Assembly: GCF_000600295.1 (NCBI RefSeq)
Contig: NZ_JEMG01000001.1
Location: forward strand, 139,459 to 203,458
Reading direction: 5' to 3'
From: Hylemonella gracilis str. Niagara R
Lineage (GTDB): Bacteria; Pseudomonadota; Gammaproteobacteria; Burkholderiales; Burkholderiaceae_C
Length of the DNA stretch: 64,000 nt
The notes beneath the pieces are model-generated. The model saw only the letters and a list, made by a program, of their open reading frames with translations, was not told the origin of the DNA and searched no databases. The first letter of the stretch is position 1. The number at the start of each line of letters is the position of its first letter. Position numbers and translations under genes: made by a program. Below are positions 13,458 to 21,496 of the stretch, in pieces.

Positions 13458-14084
13458 ATGGACCTCAAAGCCCTCATCACCTTGCTGGCCGTGGTCAACC
13501 CGCTGGCCGCGCTGCCCTTCTTCATTCACTACACCGAGGGTTATTCGCTTGCGCAGCGCCGTCGCACCATCATGATTGCGGCCCGCACCGTATTCATCGT
13601 CATCGCGGTCAGCGCCCTGCTGGGCCTGCACCTGCTGGCCTTCTTCGGCATTTCGCTGGCCAGCTTCCAGGTCGGTGGTGGCATGCTGCTGCTGACCTCG
13701 GCGTTGTCGATGCTGAACGCCCAGCCGGCCGAGGCCCGCTCCACCGCCGCCGAGATCCAGGACTCGGCCGCGCGCGCCAGCATCGCCGTGGTGCCCCTGA
13801 CCATTCCGCTGCTGACCGGCCCGGCCACCATGTCCACCGTGGTGATTTACGCCGACAAAGCGCACGGCGTGTTGCAGACCGGCGCGCTGATCGCCTATGG
13901 CGCCATCGTGGCCCTGGTCGTGGTGCTGTGCTTCACCCTGGCCGAACGCATCGCGGGCTGGCTGGGCAAGACCGGCATCAATGTGATGACCCGTCTCATG
14001 GGCCTGGTGCTCGCGGCCATCGCCGTGGAGATCATGTCCGACGGCCTGGTGCAACTGTTCCCGGCGCTGGCTGGCCGCTCCTGA
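13458..14084 (+). CDS. MarC-family integral membrane protein
   Basis: A six-helix inner-membrane protein of 208 residues from the MarC/UPF0056 family. The conserved NPLAALPFF near residues 14-22, a second-helix QVGGGMLLL, and VPLTIPLLTGPATMSTVV near 112-130 are clear. The family's function is not established despite its name; multidrug resistance has been disproved for E. coli MarC. The start MDLKALITLLAVVNP fits; the frame runs open upstream inside the SDR gene. Probably co-transcribed with the SDR. Confidence 0.88.
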   Translation: MDLKALITLLAVVNPLAALPFFIHYTEGYSLAQRRRTIMIAARTVFIVIAVSALLGLHLLAFFGISLASFQVGGGMLLLTSALSMLNAQPAEARSTAAEIQDSAARASIAVVPLTIPLLTGPATMSTVVIYADKAHGVLQTGALIAYGAIVALVVVLCFTLAERIAGWLGKTGINVMTRLMGLVLAAIAVEIMSDGLVQLFPALAGRS

Positions 14085-14112
14085 GCACAGCCAGCGCAGC
14101 ACCGGGCCCGCG

Positions 14113-15438
14113 TCACCAGCCTATCACCTTGGGCAACCAGAGCGCGATCTGCGGGTAGAAGAACACCATGGCGAGCGTGATCGCCTGCATCACGATGAAG
14201 GGCACCACGCCCTTGTAGATGTCCTTGATGGTCACCTCGGGCGGCGCCACGCCCTTGAGGTAGAACAAAGCCCAGCCAAAAGGCGGTGTCAGGAAGGACG
14301 ACTGCAGGTTGACCGTGATCAGCATGGCCAGCCAGACCGGGTCGACCCCTTGGGACAGCAGCACCGGCATGAACAGCGGCACCGCGATGTAGCTGATCTC
14401 GATCCATTCGATGAAGAAGCCCAGCACGAAGATCAGTGCCATCATGAACCAGATGTCGCTGTTCACGCCGCCGGGCAGCAGCTCGAACATGTCGGAGATC
14501 AGGTCCTCGCCGTGCAGGCCGCGGAACGCCAGGGCGAAGACCTGGGCCATCATGAGGATCAGCATCATCATGGCCGTGATCTTGCTGGTCTCCAAGGCCA
14601 CGTCCTTGAGCATCTTCAGCGTCAGACGTCGGGCTCCGGCCGCGATCAGCATCGCGCCCACTGCCCCCATGGACGCCGCTTCCGTCGGCGCGGCGATGCC
14701 ACCCACGATGGAACCCAGCACCGCCACCACCAGCAGGATGGGCGGCACCACGACCTTCCAGAAGCGTTTCCACAGCTCGCCCCGCGAGACGGCGTCGCGC
14801 TCGTCCTGGGGAATGGGCGGCATCAACGCCGGGTTCATCCAGCCCCGCACCAGCAGGTAGATGATGTAGACCGCCGCCAGCAGCATGCCCGGCCCCACGG
14901 CCGCCGCGAACAGGGTGCCGACCGAGAGCTGCATGATGTCCGACAGCAGGATCAGGATCAGGCTGGGCGGGATGATCTGCCCCAGCGTGCCGGAAGCGCA
15001 GATCGCACCCGCGGCAATGCTCTTGTCGTAACCGCGCTTGATCAACGTGGGCAGGGTGAGCAGGCCCAGCGTGATGACGGTGGCGCCCACGATGCCCGTG
15101 GTCGCGCCCATCAGCACGCCGAACAGGATGATGCCCACGCCCATGCCGCCGCGCACACCGCCGGCGATGTGGCCCATCACATCGAGCAGGTCGTCGGCCA
15201 GGCGCGACTTCTCCAGCATCACGCCCATGAAGACGAACAAGGGAATCGACATCCATTGGTAACCCGCCACCACGCCGTAGAAACGCGCGGGCAGCAGGGC
15301 GAACAGGCCGTCGCCAAAACCCAGGTAGCCAAAGACGAAACCTGTCACGGCCAGGGTCGTGGCCACCGGCACGCCGATCATCAGCAGGGCGAAGAAGCCG
15401 ACCAGCATGAAGATGGCGTAGGTCTGCGGTTCAAACAT
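14113..15438 (-). CDS. dctM: TRAP transporter large membrane subunit (DctM)
   Basis: The transport subunit of a tripartite ATP-independent periplasmic carrier, about 441 residues and some twelve membrane helices. Diagnostic segments are SIPLFVFMGVMLEKS, the GATTGIVGATVITLGLLTLPTLIKRGYD stretch, and GQIIPPSLILILL. It uses the sodium gradient to import an organic acid delivered by the DctP receptor. The start MFEPQTYAIFMLVGFF overlaps the end of dctQ by 8 bp. It is the last gene of the dctPQM operon. Confidence 0.93.
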   Translation of the reverse strand: MFEPQTYAIFMLVGFFALLMIGVPVATTLAVTGFVFGYLGFGDGLFALLPARFYGVVAGYQWMSIPLFVFMGVMLEKSRLADDLLDVMGHIAGGVRGGMGVGIILFGVLMGATTGIVGATVITLGLLTLPTLIKRGYDKSIAAGAICASGTLGQIIPPSLILILLSDIMQLSVGTLFAAAVGPGMLLAAVYIIYLLVRGWMNPALMPPIPQDERDAVSRGELWKRFWKVVVPPILLVVAVLGSIVGGIAAPTEAASMGAVGAMLIAAGARRLTLKMLKDVALETSKITAMMMLILMMAQVFALAFRGLHGEDLISDMFELLPGGVNSDIWFMMALIFVLGFFIEWIEISYIAVPLFMPVLLSQGVDPVWLAMLITVNLQSSFLTPPFGWALFYLKGVAPPEVTIKDIYKGVVPFIVMQAITLAMVFFYPQIALWLPKVIGW

Positions 15439-16006
15439 GGCCGCCCTTCCCTGTCTCGCTTGCCAGGTCGTCCGCTGCCTCGTGTGCCGTCTTGCCACGA
15501 TCGAGGAACAGGCGCAGCAGAGCGCCCACCGACTGCAGCACTACCAGCGCATACCCCAGGGGAATCAGCGACTTGACCGCCCACCGCCAAGGGATGCCGC
15601 CCGGATCGGGCGAAGTTTCGTTGATGCTCCAGGACTGCGCCACATAGTTGAGCGACAGCTTGATGAAGAGCAGGGACACCACCAGCATTAACAGCACGGA
15701 CAGCACGTCCACCACGAACTTCAGGCGCGGCGTATAGCCGGCGTAAAACAGATCAACCCGCACGTTGTCGCCGCGCTGCAGGGCGTAGCTCATGCCGAGC
15801 AGGATGAGCGCGGCCAACAGATGCCACTCCAGCTCCTGCGCCCAGACCGAGCCGAAGCTGAACAGGTAGCGCAGTACGACATTGGTCGCGACCAGGCCGA
15901 TCATGAGCAGCGCCACCCAGGGCACAATACGGCCGACACCATCGATCACGGACTCGATGGTGCCCACCAGACCCATCAGGCCCTTGCGGGCCTTGTTTGC
16001 GTTCAT
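15431..16006 (-). CDS. dctQ: TRAP transporter small membrane subunit (DctQ)
   Basis: A four-helix inner-membrane subunit, 191 residues from MNANKARKG. The conserved core FGSVWAQELEWHLLAALILLGMSYALQRGDNVRVDLFY is typical of the DctQ family, and a large periplasmic loop (SWSINETSPDPGGIPWRW) precedes the last helix. It couples DctM with the receptor. It lies 34 bp downstream of dctP and overlaps dctM by 8 bp. Confidence 0.92.
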   Translation of the reverse strand: MNANKARKGLMGLVGTIESVIDGVGRIVPWVALLMIGLVATNVVLRYLFSFGSVWAQELEWHLLAALILLGMSYALQRGDNVRVDLFYAGYTPRLKFVVDVLSVLLMLVVSLLFIKLSLNYVAQSWSINETSPDPGGIPWRWAVKSLIPLGYALVVLQSVGALLRLFLDRGKTAHEAADDLASETGKGGHV

Positions 16007-16040
16007 CGCAGTCTTCCTCTTGGTCACACGCAAGTTCGGC

Positions 16041-17135
16041 TCAACCCCGGACCTTGGTGTGGTACTGCTCCTCGCTCACCTCGACCCAGCGGTCGTACTT
16101 GGCCTTGAAGGCGAAATAGGAGTCGTGCACCTTCTTGACCAGCGGGTCCTTGGCCACGGCCTCGGCCAGCACCTTCTCGGTCTCGGCGCGCAAGGCCTTG
16201 ATCACGGCGTCGGGCAGGGGCTTGGCGATGACCTTCTGGTTCTTGATCAGGTCGTCCATGGCCTCGGCATTCGCCTTCTGGCACCAGCCCTCGCTGATCA
16301 CGTTGCAGGCCGCCGAGGCGTTCTGCACGATGGCCTGCAAGTCCTTGGGCAGTTTGTCCCAGGCCGCCTTGTTGATCAACAGCTCGGACACGGTGGCCGC
16401 CTCGTGCCAGCCCGTGGTGTAGTAGTACTTGGCGGCCTTCTGCAAGCCCAGGCGACGGTCCTGGAAAGGACCCACGAACTCGGCAGCGTCGATCACGCCG
16501 CGCTCGAGCGCGGGGAAGATCTCACCGCCGGGCAGCACCTTCACGTCCACGCCCAGGTTGGCGTAGACCTTGCCGGCCAGGCCGGGAATGCGCATCTTCA
16601 ATCCCTTGAAGTCGGCGACCGAGTTGATCTCTTTCTTGAACCAACCCGTCATCTGCACCCCGGTGTTGCCGCAGGGCATGGCCACCATGCCGAAGGGTGC
16701 GTAGACCTCGTTCCACAGGTCGATGCCGCCGCCGTCGTAGAGCCAACCGTTCATGCCCTGGAAGTTCATGCCGAAGGGCACGGCCGTGAAGTACTGGGCC
16801 GCGAAGGTCTTGCCGGTCCAGAAATAACTGTTGGCGTGGTTCATCTCCACCGTGCCGGCGCGCACCGCGTCAAACCCCTCGAAGGCGGGGATGAGTTCCC
16901 CCGCGCCGAAGACCTGGATGTTCAGGCGCCCGCCGGACATCTCACGGATGCGCTTGGCCAGATCGGTGGCGCTGCCGGGGCCGTCCATGTAGAAGGGCGA
17001 ACCCTTGCCATAGGCGCTGGTCATCTTCCAGTTGAAGGTCTGCTGCGCCTGGGCGACCATGGGGAAAGCCAGCGTGCCCGCGGCGGCGGCGCCGGTGACA
17101 CTCTTGGAGACGAAGGAACGACGGTCCAGTTTCAT
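16041..17135 (-). CDS. dctP: TRAP transporter solute-binding protein (DctP family)
   Basis: Periplasmic receptor that hands the substrate to DctQM, 364 residues. It has a twin-arginine-type signal (RRSFVSK at 5-11, followed by a hydrophobic stretch to about 31). Family motifs include GELIPAFEGFDAVRAGTVEMNH and the conserved Arg in FKGLKMRIPGLAGKV that salt-bridges the carboxylate ligand. The type resembles 2-oxo acid and mannitol-like receptors (TakP group), so a keto acid is a reasonable guess. It is the first gene of its operon and diverges from the ECF41 sigma factor. Confidence 0.92.
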   Translation of the reverse strand: MKLDRRSFVSKSVTGAAAAGTLAFPMVAQAQQTFNWKMTSAYGKGSPFYMDGPGSATDLAKRIREMSGGRLNIQVFGAGELIPAFEGFDAVRAGTVEMNHANSYFWTGKTFAAQYFTAVPFGMNFQGMNGWLYDGGGIDLWNEVYAPFGMVAMPCGNTGVQMTGWFKKEINSVADFKGLKMRIPGLAGKVYANLGVDVKVLPGGEIFPALERGVIDAAEFVGPFQDRRLGLQKAAKYYYTTGWHEAATVSELLINKAAWDKLPKDLQAIVQNASAACNVISEGWCQKANAEAMDDLIKNQKVIAKPLPDAVIKALRAETEKVLAEAVAKDPLVKKVHDSYFAFKAKYDRWVEVSEEQYHTKVRG

Positions 17136-17266
17136 GAATAAGCTCCTGGGGGATGGGTTGAAAGAGGGCTGAAGAAAGACAATTCAGGAAATGCTTACTT
17201 GCATGCAAGGTGCATGCCTGATTCAGCATGCCCAACGCCTCGTCCCAACACCCACGCCTGGAAAGC

Positions 17267-17293
17267 TGTCACAAATCGTGAGCCCTCGACGTC
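17267..17293 (+). promoter_or_regulatory. ECF41-type promoter of the sigma gene (autoregulation)
   Basis: TGTCACA (17267-17273) and CGTC (17290-17293) are separated by 16 bp, 8 bp before the sigma start codon. This is the known ECF41 promoter pattern (-35 TGTCACA, -10 CGTC). The same pair with the same spacing precedes the next gene. The very short distance to the ATG implies a leader of only a few bases. Confidence 0.75.
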
Positions 17294-17301
17294 TAGACCC
17301 C

Positions 17302-18219
17302 ATGGACGACAAAACCCGCTTTTTCAACCACCTGCGCCCCCGCTTGCAGGCCATCGCCTACCGCATGCTCGGCACCGTGGCCGACGCCGAGGAACTGGTG
17401 CAGGACGTCTGGCTGCGCTGGCACGAGGCCGACCCGGAAGAACTGGACAGCGCCGAAGCCTGGCTGGTCACCGTGACCACGCGCCTGGCCATCGATCGCC
17501 TGCGCGCCGCCAAAGTGCAACGCACGCACTACACCGGCTTCTGGCTGCCGGAACCCCAGCTCACCCCCGAAGACGGTCCGGCCAGCCCTGAGCAGGTGCT
17601 GGAGCGCGCCGACGACATTTCCATGGCCTTCCTCGCGCTGCTGGAACGCCTGGCACCCGAAGCCCGCGCGGCCTTTCTGCTGCGCGAGGTCTTTGACGCG
17701 GACTACGCCGAGGTGGCGCGCGCTTTGGGCAAGAGCGAGGTCGCCTGTCGCCAGATCGTCTCGCGCGCCAAGTCGCAATTGAAGGAAGGCCGCCTGCGCC
17801 AGGCCGTCTCGCCCGACACACACTACAAGCTGCTCAGCGGCTTCGCCGAGGCCGCTCGGCGCGGTGACTTCGCGACCCTGCAAGCCCTGCTGGCCGAGGA
17901 CGCCGAGCTGATCAGCGACGGCGGCGGCAAGGTGCCCAGCTTCGGCAAGGTGCTGCGGGGCGCCGCGCGCATCGCCCAGCTCTACCTGGCCGTCTGGCTG
18001 CGCGCCGGCAAGGGGCAGTTGTCGATGCACTTGGAACTGGTGCGACTCAATGGCCAATGGGGATTGCTACGCTTCGTCGACGGGCAGCTCGAATCGGCGC
18101 AGGGCTTCGAGAGCGACGGTGCACGCATCACGCGCATCCACACACAACGCAACCCCGACAAGCTGCGCCGCATCGCCGAGGCCTGGACTGTCACAACAAC
18201 GGGAGGCAACGCGTCTTGA
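17302..18219 (+). CDS. ECF41-family RNA polymerase sigma factor
   Basis: An extracytoplasmic-function sigma factor of 305 residues with a SnoaL-like C-terminal extension in place of an anti-sigma factor. Sigma region 2 spans about 5-75 and region 4 about 105-160. All three ECF41 signatures are present: WLPEP (81-85) in the linker, DGGGK (206-210) and NPDKL (284-288) in the extension. In studied members the extension both aids and inhibits activity. I started at MDDKTRFFNHLRP; the preceding open frame contains the promoter. The next gene is a carboxymuconolactone-decarboxylase-type protein, the usual ECF41 partner and target. Confidence 0.94.
   Translation: MDDKTRFFNHLRPRLQAIAYRMLGTVADAEELVQDVWLRWHEADPEELDSAEAWLVTVTTRLAIDRLRAAKVQRTHYTGFWLPEPQLTPEDGPASPEQVLERADDISMAFLALLERLAPEARAAFLLREVFDADYAEVARALGKSEVACRQIVSRAKSQLKEGRLRQAVSPDTHYKLLSGFAEAARRGDFATLQALLAEDAELISDGGGKVPSFGKVLRGAARIAQLYLAVWLRAGKGQLSMHLELVRLNGQWGLLRFVDGQLESAQGFESDGARITRIHTQRNPDKLRRIAEAWTVTTTGGNAS
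18189..18215 (+). promoter_or_regulatory. ECF41-type promoter of the AhpD-like target gene
   Basis: TGTCACA (18189-18195), 16 bp, CGTC (18212-18215). It lies inside the last codons of the sigma gene, 52 bp before the start of the AhpD-like gene. It is identical in boxes and spacing to the promoter at 17267. Confidence 0.78.
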
Positions 18220-18267
18220 GGGGTGGATGCATCAACTTCCTTCCACCTCAACACGGAGTCCCTCACC

Positions 18268-18747
18268 ATGAGCCAACGCCTCGACTACGCCAAGCAGTCC
18301 CCCGAATTGTTCAAGAAGTACCTGGACTTCAGCCTGGCGCTGAAGAAATGCTCGCTCGAAGCCGGCCTGCAACACCTCGTGACCCTGCGCGCCTCGCAGC
18401 TCAACGGCTGCGCCTTCTGCGTGGACATGCACGTCAAGGAAGCGCGCATCCACGGCGAGCGCGAACTGCGCCTGCACCATGTGGCCATCTGGCATGAATC
18501 GCCCCTGTTCTCCGCCCGTGAACGCGCCGCCCTGGCCTGGACGGAAGTGCTCACGCGCCTGCCCGCCGGTGGCGTGAGCGAGGCCGACTACCAGGCCGCG
18601 CGCACCGAGTTCAGCGAGCAGGAGATGGCCGATCTGAGCTTCGCCATCGTCGGCATCAACGGCTGGAACCGCCTGGCCATCGGCTTCGCGGCCGTGCCAG
18701 GTTCGCAGGACAAGGCCTACGGCCTGGACAAATCCGGCCTGGCCTGA
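18268..18747 (+). CDS. Carboxymuconolactone decarboxylase/AhpD-like protein
   Basis: An alkylhydroperoxidase-D-like small helical protein, 159 residues. The redox motif is CAFCVDMHVKEA, with Cys48, Cys51 and His55 as in AhpD. It probably acts as a peroxidase-type disulfide enzyme rather than a true decarboxylase. The start MSQRLDYAKQSP has a good upstream GGAG. It is the typical COE-type neighbour of an ECF41 sigma factor and has its own ECF41 promoter. Confidence 0.9.
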   Translation: MSQRLDYAKQSPELFKKYLDFSLALKKCSLEAGLQHLVTLRASQLNGCAFCVDMHVKEARIHGERELRLHHVAIWHESPLFSARERAALAWTEVLTRLPAGGVSEADYQAARTEFSEQEMADLSFAIVGINGWNRLAIGFAAVPGSQDKAYGLDKSGLA

Positions 18748-18802
18748 CGAACACCGCCCCGCCCCCCAAAGCGCAGGGCGCCGGGCGCGGCAAGACCGGT
18801 GC

Positions 18803-18843
18803 TTGATCCACATCAAGGCGCGCCTTGGCGCGCGCCCTAGCAT
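18803..18843 (+). promoter_or_regulatory. FNR/Anr box and promoter before the SLC13 carrier
   Basis: TTGAT-CCAC-ATCAA (18803-18816) is a perfect match to the FNR/Anr consensus TTGAT-N4-ATCAA. A -10-like TAGCAT follows at 18838-18843, which puts the start of transcription near 18850 and the box centre at about -41.5, the class II activator position. The carrier gene begins at 18873 after a GGAGGAG site. Confidence 0.7.
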
Positions 18844-18872
18844 GGCTGCACATCCACGATGGAGGAGACGCC

Positions 18873-20384
18873 ATGGCGACAAGCACCCCCGCTGGTTCCG
18901 CACCGGCCCGTGAACCGGTCCACCTCACGGGCCTGCTGGCCGCGTTGATCGGCCTGGCCCTGGTTCTGCTGCTGCCACGCCCCGAGGGGCTGCCGGTGGC
19001 GGGCCAGATCATGCTCGGCCTGCTGCTGTTCTCCGTCATCCTCTGGGTCACGGAAGCCGTGGACTACGCCATCAGCGCCGTGCTCATCACGGCGCTGATG
19101 GCTTTTCTGCTCGGGCTCGCGCCCAACGCAACCAAACCCGAGGCCTTGCTGGGCACCGGGCCTGCGCTGACCCTGGCCCTGGGTGGCTTCGCCAACACGG
19201 CACTGGCGCTGGTCGCCGCGGCCTGCTTCATTTCCGCGGCCATGACCATCACCGGCCTGGACAAGCGCATCGCGCTCTTCATCCTGTCCCTGGTCGGCGC
19301 ACGCACCAAGCGCGTGGTGATCGGCGCCATCCTGGTCGGCATCGTGCTGTCCTTCCTCGTGCCCTCAACCACGGCCCGCGTGGCCTGCCTGGTGCCCATC
19401 GTCATGGGCATCATCCTGGCCTTCGGCATGGACAAGCGCTCACGCTTCGCAGGGCTGCTGATGATCGCCACCGCCCAGGCCGCCTCCATCTGGAACGTGG
19501 GCGTCAAGACCGCCGCCGCGCAAAACATGGTGGCCATCGGTTTCATTGAAAAGGCCTTCGGCCAGACCATCACCTGGCTGGACTGGCTGATCGCCGCCGC
19601 GCCCTGGTCCATTGGAATGTCCATCGCGCTCTACTTCGTGATGACGCGGATGATGCCGCCCGAGACCGAGGAAATCGCTGGCGGCAAGGAAACCATCCGA
19701 CAGGCGCTGCGCGCGCTCGGCCCCATGACGGGCGCCGAATGGCGCTTGCTTTTCATCATGCTGACCCTGCTGGGCCTGTGGGCCACAGAGAAAGTGCTGC
19801 ACCCCTTCGACACCTCCAGCACCACCATCGCGGCCATCGCGCTGATGTTCACGCCGGGCATCGGCGTCATGGGCTGGAAACAGGCGCAATCAAAAATCCC
19901 CTGGGGCACCATCGTGCTCTTCGGCACCGGCATCAGCCTGGGCACGGCGCTGCTGCAAACCAAGGCCGCCGCCTGGCTGGCCAACATCATCGTGGCCAAC
20001 CTGGGCCTGGCGGGTGCCTCGGCCTTCATGATCCTGGCCCTGCTCTCGCTCTTCCTGATCGTGGTGCATCTTGGCTTCGCCAGTGCCACGGCCCTGGCCT
20101 CGGCCATGATCCCCATCATGATCAGCGTGCTGCAACAGATCGCGGGCGGACCGGATGCAGCATCGCTGAACCTGATCGGCATGACCATGCTGCTGCAGTT
20201 CGTGGTGAGCTTCGGCTTCATCCTGCCGGTCAACGCACCGCAGAACATGGTGGCCTACGGCACAGACACCTTCAGCGTGAAGGACTTCGTGCGCACGGGG
20301 CTGGTGCTCACGGTGATTGGTTATGCATTGGTGCTGTTGCTGGGGGCGACGTATTGGTCTTGGATGGGGTATCTGAAGCACTGA
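18873..20384 (+). CDS. SLC13/DASS-family anion:sodium symporter
   Basis: An inner-membrane carrier of 503 residues with about twelve hydrophobic segments, in the divalent anion:sodium symporter family. Family traits include LVPSTTARVACLVPIVMGI, a first hairpin, and the C-terminal SFGFILPVNAPQNMVAYGT, which holds the SNT-like second motif. Likely substrates are dicarboxylates such as succinate, fumarate, malate or tartrate. It has an FNR box at -41.5, so induction under low oxygen is likely. The start MATSTPAGS follows GGAGGAG by 7 bp. Confidence 0.88.
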   Translation: MATSTPAGSAPAREPVHLTGLLAALIGLALVLLLPRPEGLPVAGQIMLGLLLFSVILWVTEAVDYAISAVLITALMAFLLGLAPNATKPEALLGTGPALTLALGGFANTALALVAAACFISAAMTITGLDKRIALFILSLVGARTKRVVIGAILVGIVLSFLVPSTTARVACLVPIVMGIILAFGMDKRSRFAGLLMIATAQAASIWNVGVKTAAAQNMVAIGFIEKAFGQTITWLDWLIAAAPWSIGMSIALYFVMTRMMPPETEEIAGGKETIRQALRALGPMTGAEWRLLFIMLTLLGLWATEKVLHPFDTSSTTIAAIALMFTPGIGVMGWKQAQSKIPWGTIVLFGTGISLGTALLQTKAAAWLANIIVANLGLAGASAFMILALLSLFLIVVHLGFASATALASAMIPIMISVLQQIAGGPDAASLNLIGMTMLLQFVVSFGFILPVNAPQNMVAYGTDTFSVKDFVRTGLVLTVIGYALVLLLGATYWSWMGYLKH

Positions 20385-20411
20385 GGCCGCGGGGCACCGA
20401 CCGATCAAACG

Positions 20412-21371
20412 CTAAGCGGCAGGCAGCGCAAACCCCGTCCCGAGCGTCTGCTTCAGATGATCCACCAGACACTGCACCGCACGCGGCGGCTGCGGTGACC
20501 AGGGGCGGATGGCATAGATGCGTTCGCCGAAAAAATCGCGTGGTTGCCACGCGGGCAGCACGCGCCGCAAGCGGCCTGCGCTCAGGGCTTCAGCCGCGCT
20601 GAAGTCCGGCAGCAGGGCGATGCCCAGTCCGCCCAATGCCGCCTCGCGCAAGACCTCGCTGTTGTTGGCCTTGAGCGGCCCGCCCACGGCGACGGCCACG
20701 CGTTCGCCCTCCGTGCTTGGGGGTCGCCGGCCCCCGCTTTTCTCGAAAGCCCAGCTCTGCCCCGCCGCGCCGCGCAGATAGAGCAGGCATTGGTGCCGCG
20801 CCAACTCGGCGGGATGCTTGGGCTCACCCGCGCGCGCCAGGTAGTCGGGGCTGGCCACCAGCACCGAACGCGTGTCGCACAGCACCGTGGCCACTTGCGT
20901 GTCCGGCGCGGCCTGGGCGTGGCGGATGGCGAGGTCAAAACCTTCCTGGGCCAGATTGACGAAACGGTCGCTCAGGTCCAGCTCAATGCGGATCTCCGGC
21001 CAGGCCCGGCCGAAGGCGGGCAGCGTGGGCGCGATGTGCTGCCGCCCCAGGGCCACGGGCGCGCTCACGCGCACCAGGCCGCGCGGCGCGCCCGCCAGGT
21101 CCTTGGCGCTGGCCACGCCCTGTTCGATGCGCGCGAAGGCCGCGCCGATGTCGTCCACCAACTGCTGCCCCGCCGCCGTCAGGCCCACGGCGCGGGTGGT
21201 GCGCCGCACCAGGGGCAGGCCCAGCGCGCGTTCCAACTCGGCGATGCGCATGCTGGCCGAGGCCTTGGACACGCCCAGGCGGCGCGCCGCCTGGGTGTAG
21301 CTGCGGGTCTGGGCCAGCACGGTCAGCAGGTGCAGATCGGCATAGGCCAAGTGGGGAGTGTCACTGCTCAT
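20412..21371 (-). CDS. LysR-type transcriptional regulator
   Basis: A regulator of 319 residues with an N-terminal winged helix-turn-helix (YTQAARRLGVSKASASMRIAELERALG, about 24-50) and a periplasmic-binding-like effector domain. I chose the start MSSDTPHLAYADLHLL because the two ATGs further upstream fall in a palindromic operator. In the effector domain the stretch EKSGGRRPPSTEGERV is longer than usual and is encoded by a GC palindrome (see repeat at 20700). Divergent from mmsA, which it probably controls together with the GMC gene. Confidence 0.9.
   Translation of the reverse strand: MSSDTPHLAYADLHLLTVLAQTRSYTQAARRLGVSKASASMRIAELERALGLPLVRRTTRAVGLTAAGQQLVDDIGAAFARIEQGVASAKDLAGAPRGLVRVSAPVALGRQHIAPTLPAFGRAWPEIRIELDLSDRFVNLAQEGFDLAIRHAQAAPDTQVATVLCDTRSVLVASPDYLARAGEPKHPAELARHQCLLYLRGAAGQSWAFEKSGGRRPPSTEGERVAVAVGGPLKANNSEVLREAALGGLGIALLPDFSAAEALSAGRLRRVLPAWQPRDFFGERIYAIRPWSPQPPRAVQCLVDHLKQTLGTGFALPAA
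20700..20741 (-). repeat. In-frame repeat-like segment inside the LysR gene
   Basis: A 42-bp GC-rich segment with an internal GGGGG/CCCCC inverted repeat encodes about 12 extra residues (SGGRRPPSTEGER). Its plus-strand core, CGTTCGCC, then CGTGCTTGGGG, then CGGCCC, matches in order CGTTCGCC, GTCTTGGGG, CGGCCC inside the radA insertion at 63350-63466. It is probably a degenerate copy of the same element. Confidence 0.5.
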
Positions 21372-21376
21372 GGCGC

Positions 21377-21400
21377 CATTGTTCATGAAATTGAACAATG
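21377..21400. promoter_or_regulatory. Palindromic LysR-type operator
   Basis: A perfect 9-bp inverted repeat, CATTGTTCA (21377-21385) and TGAACAATG (21392-21400), with a 6-bp spacer. It contains a T-N11-A LysR box. It lies 5 bp upstream of the LysR start and about 100 bp from mmsA, as expected for a shared regulatory site. Confidence 0.65.
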
Positions 21401-21496
21401 TGGTCAGCTTTCCAGTCTTCCCAAGCACCGGGGCGCGGCCTAGACTGCGGGCCATCGCCCACTGACCCGCCCCACCGATACGCCACGGAGACCGCC

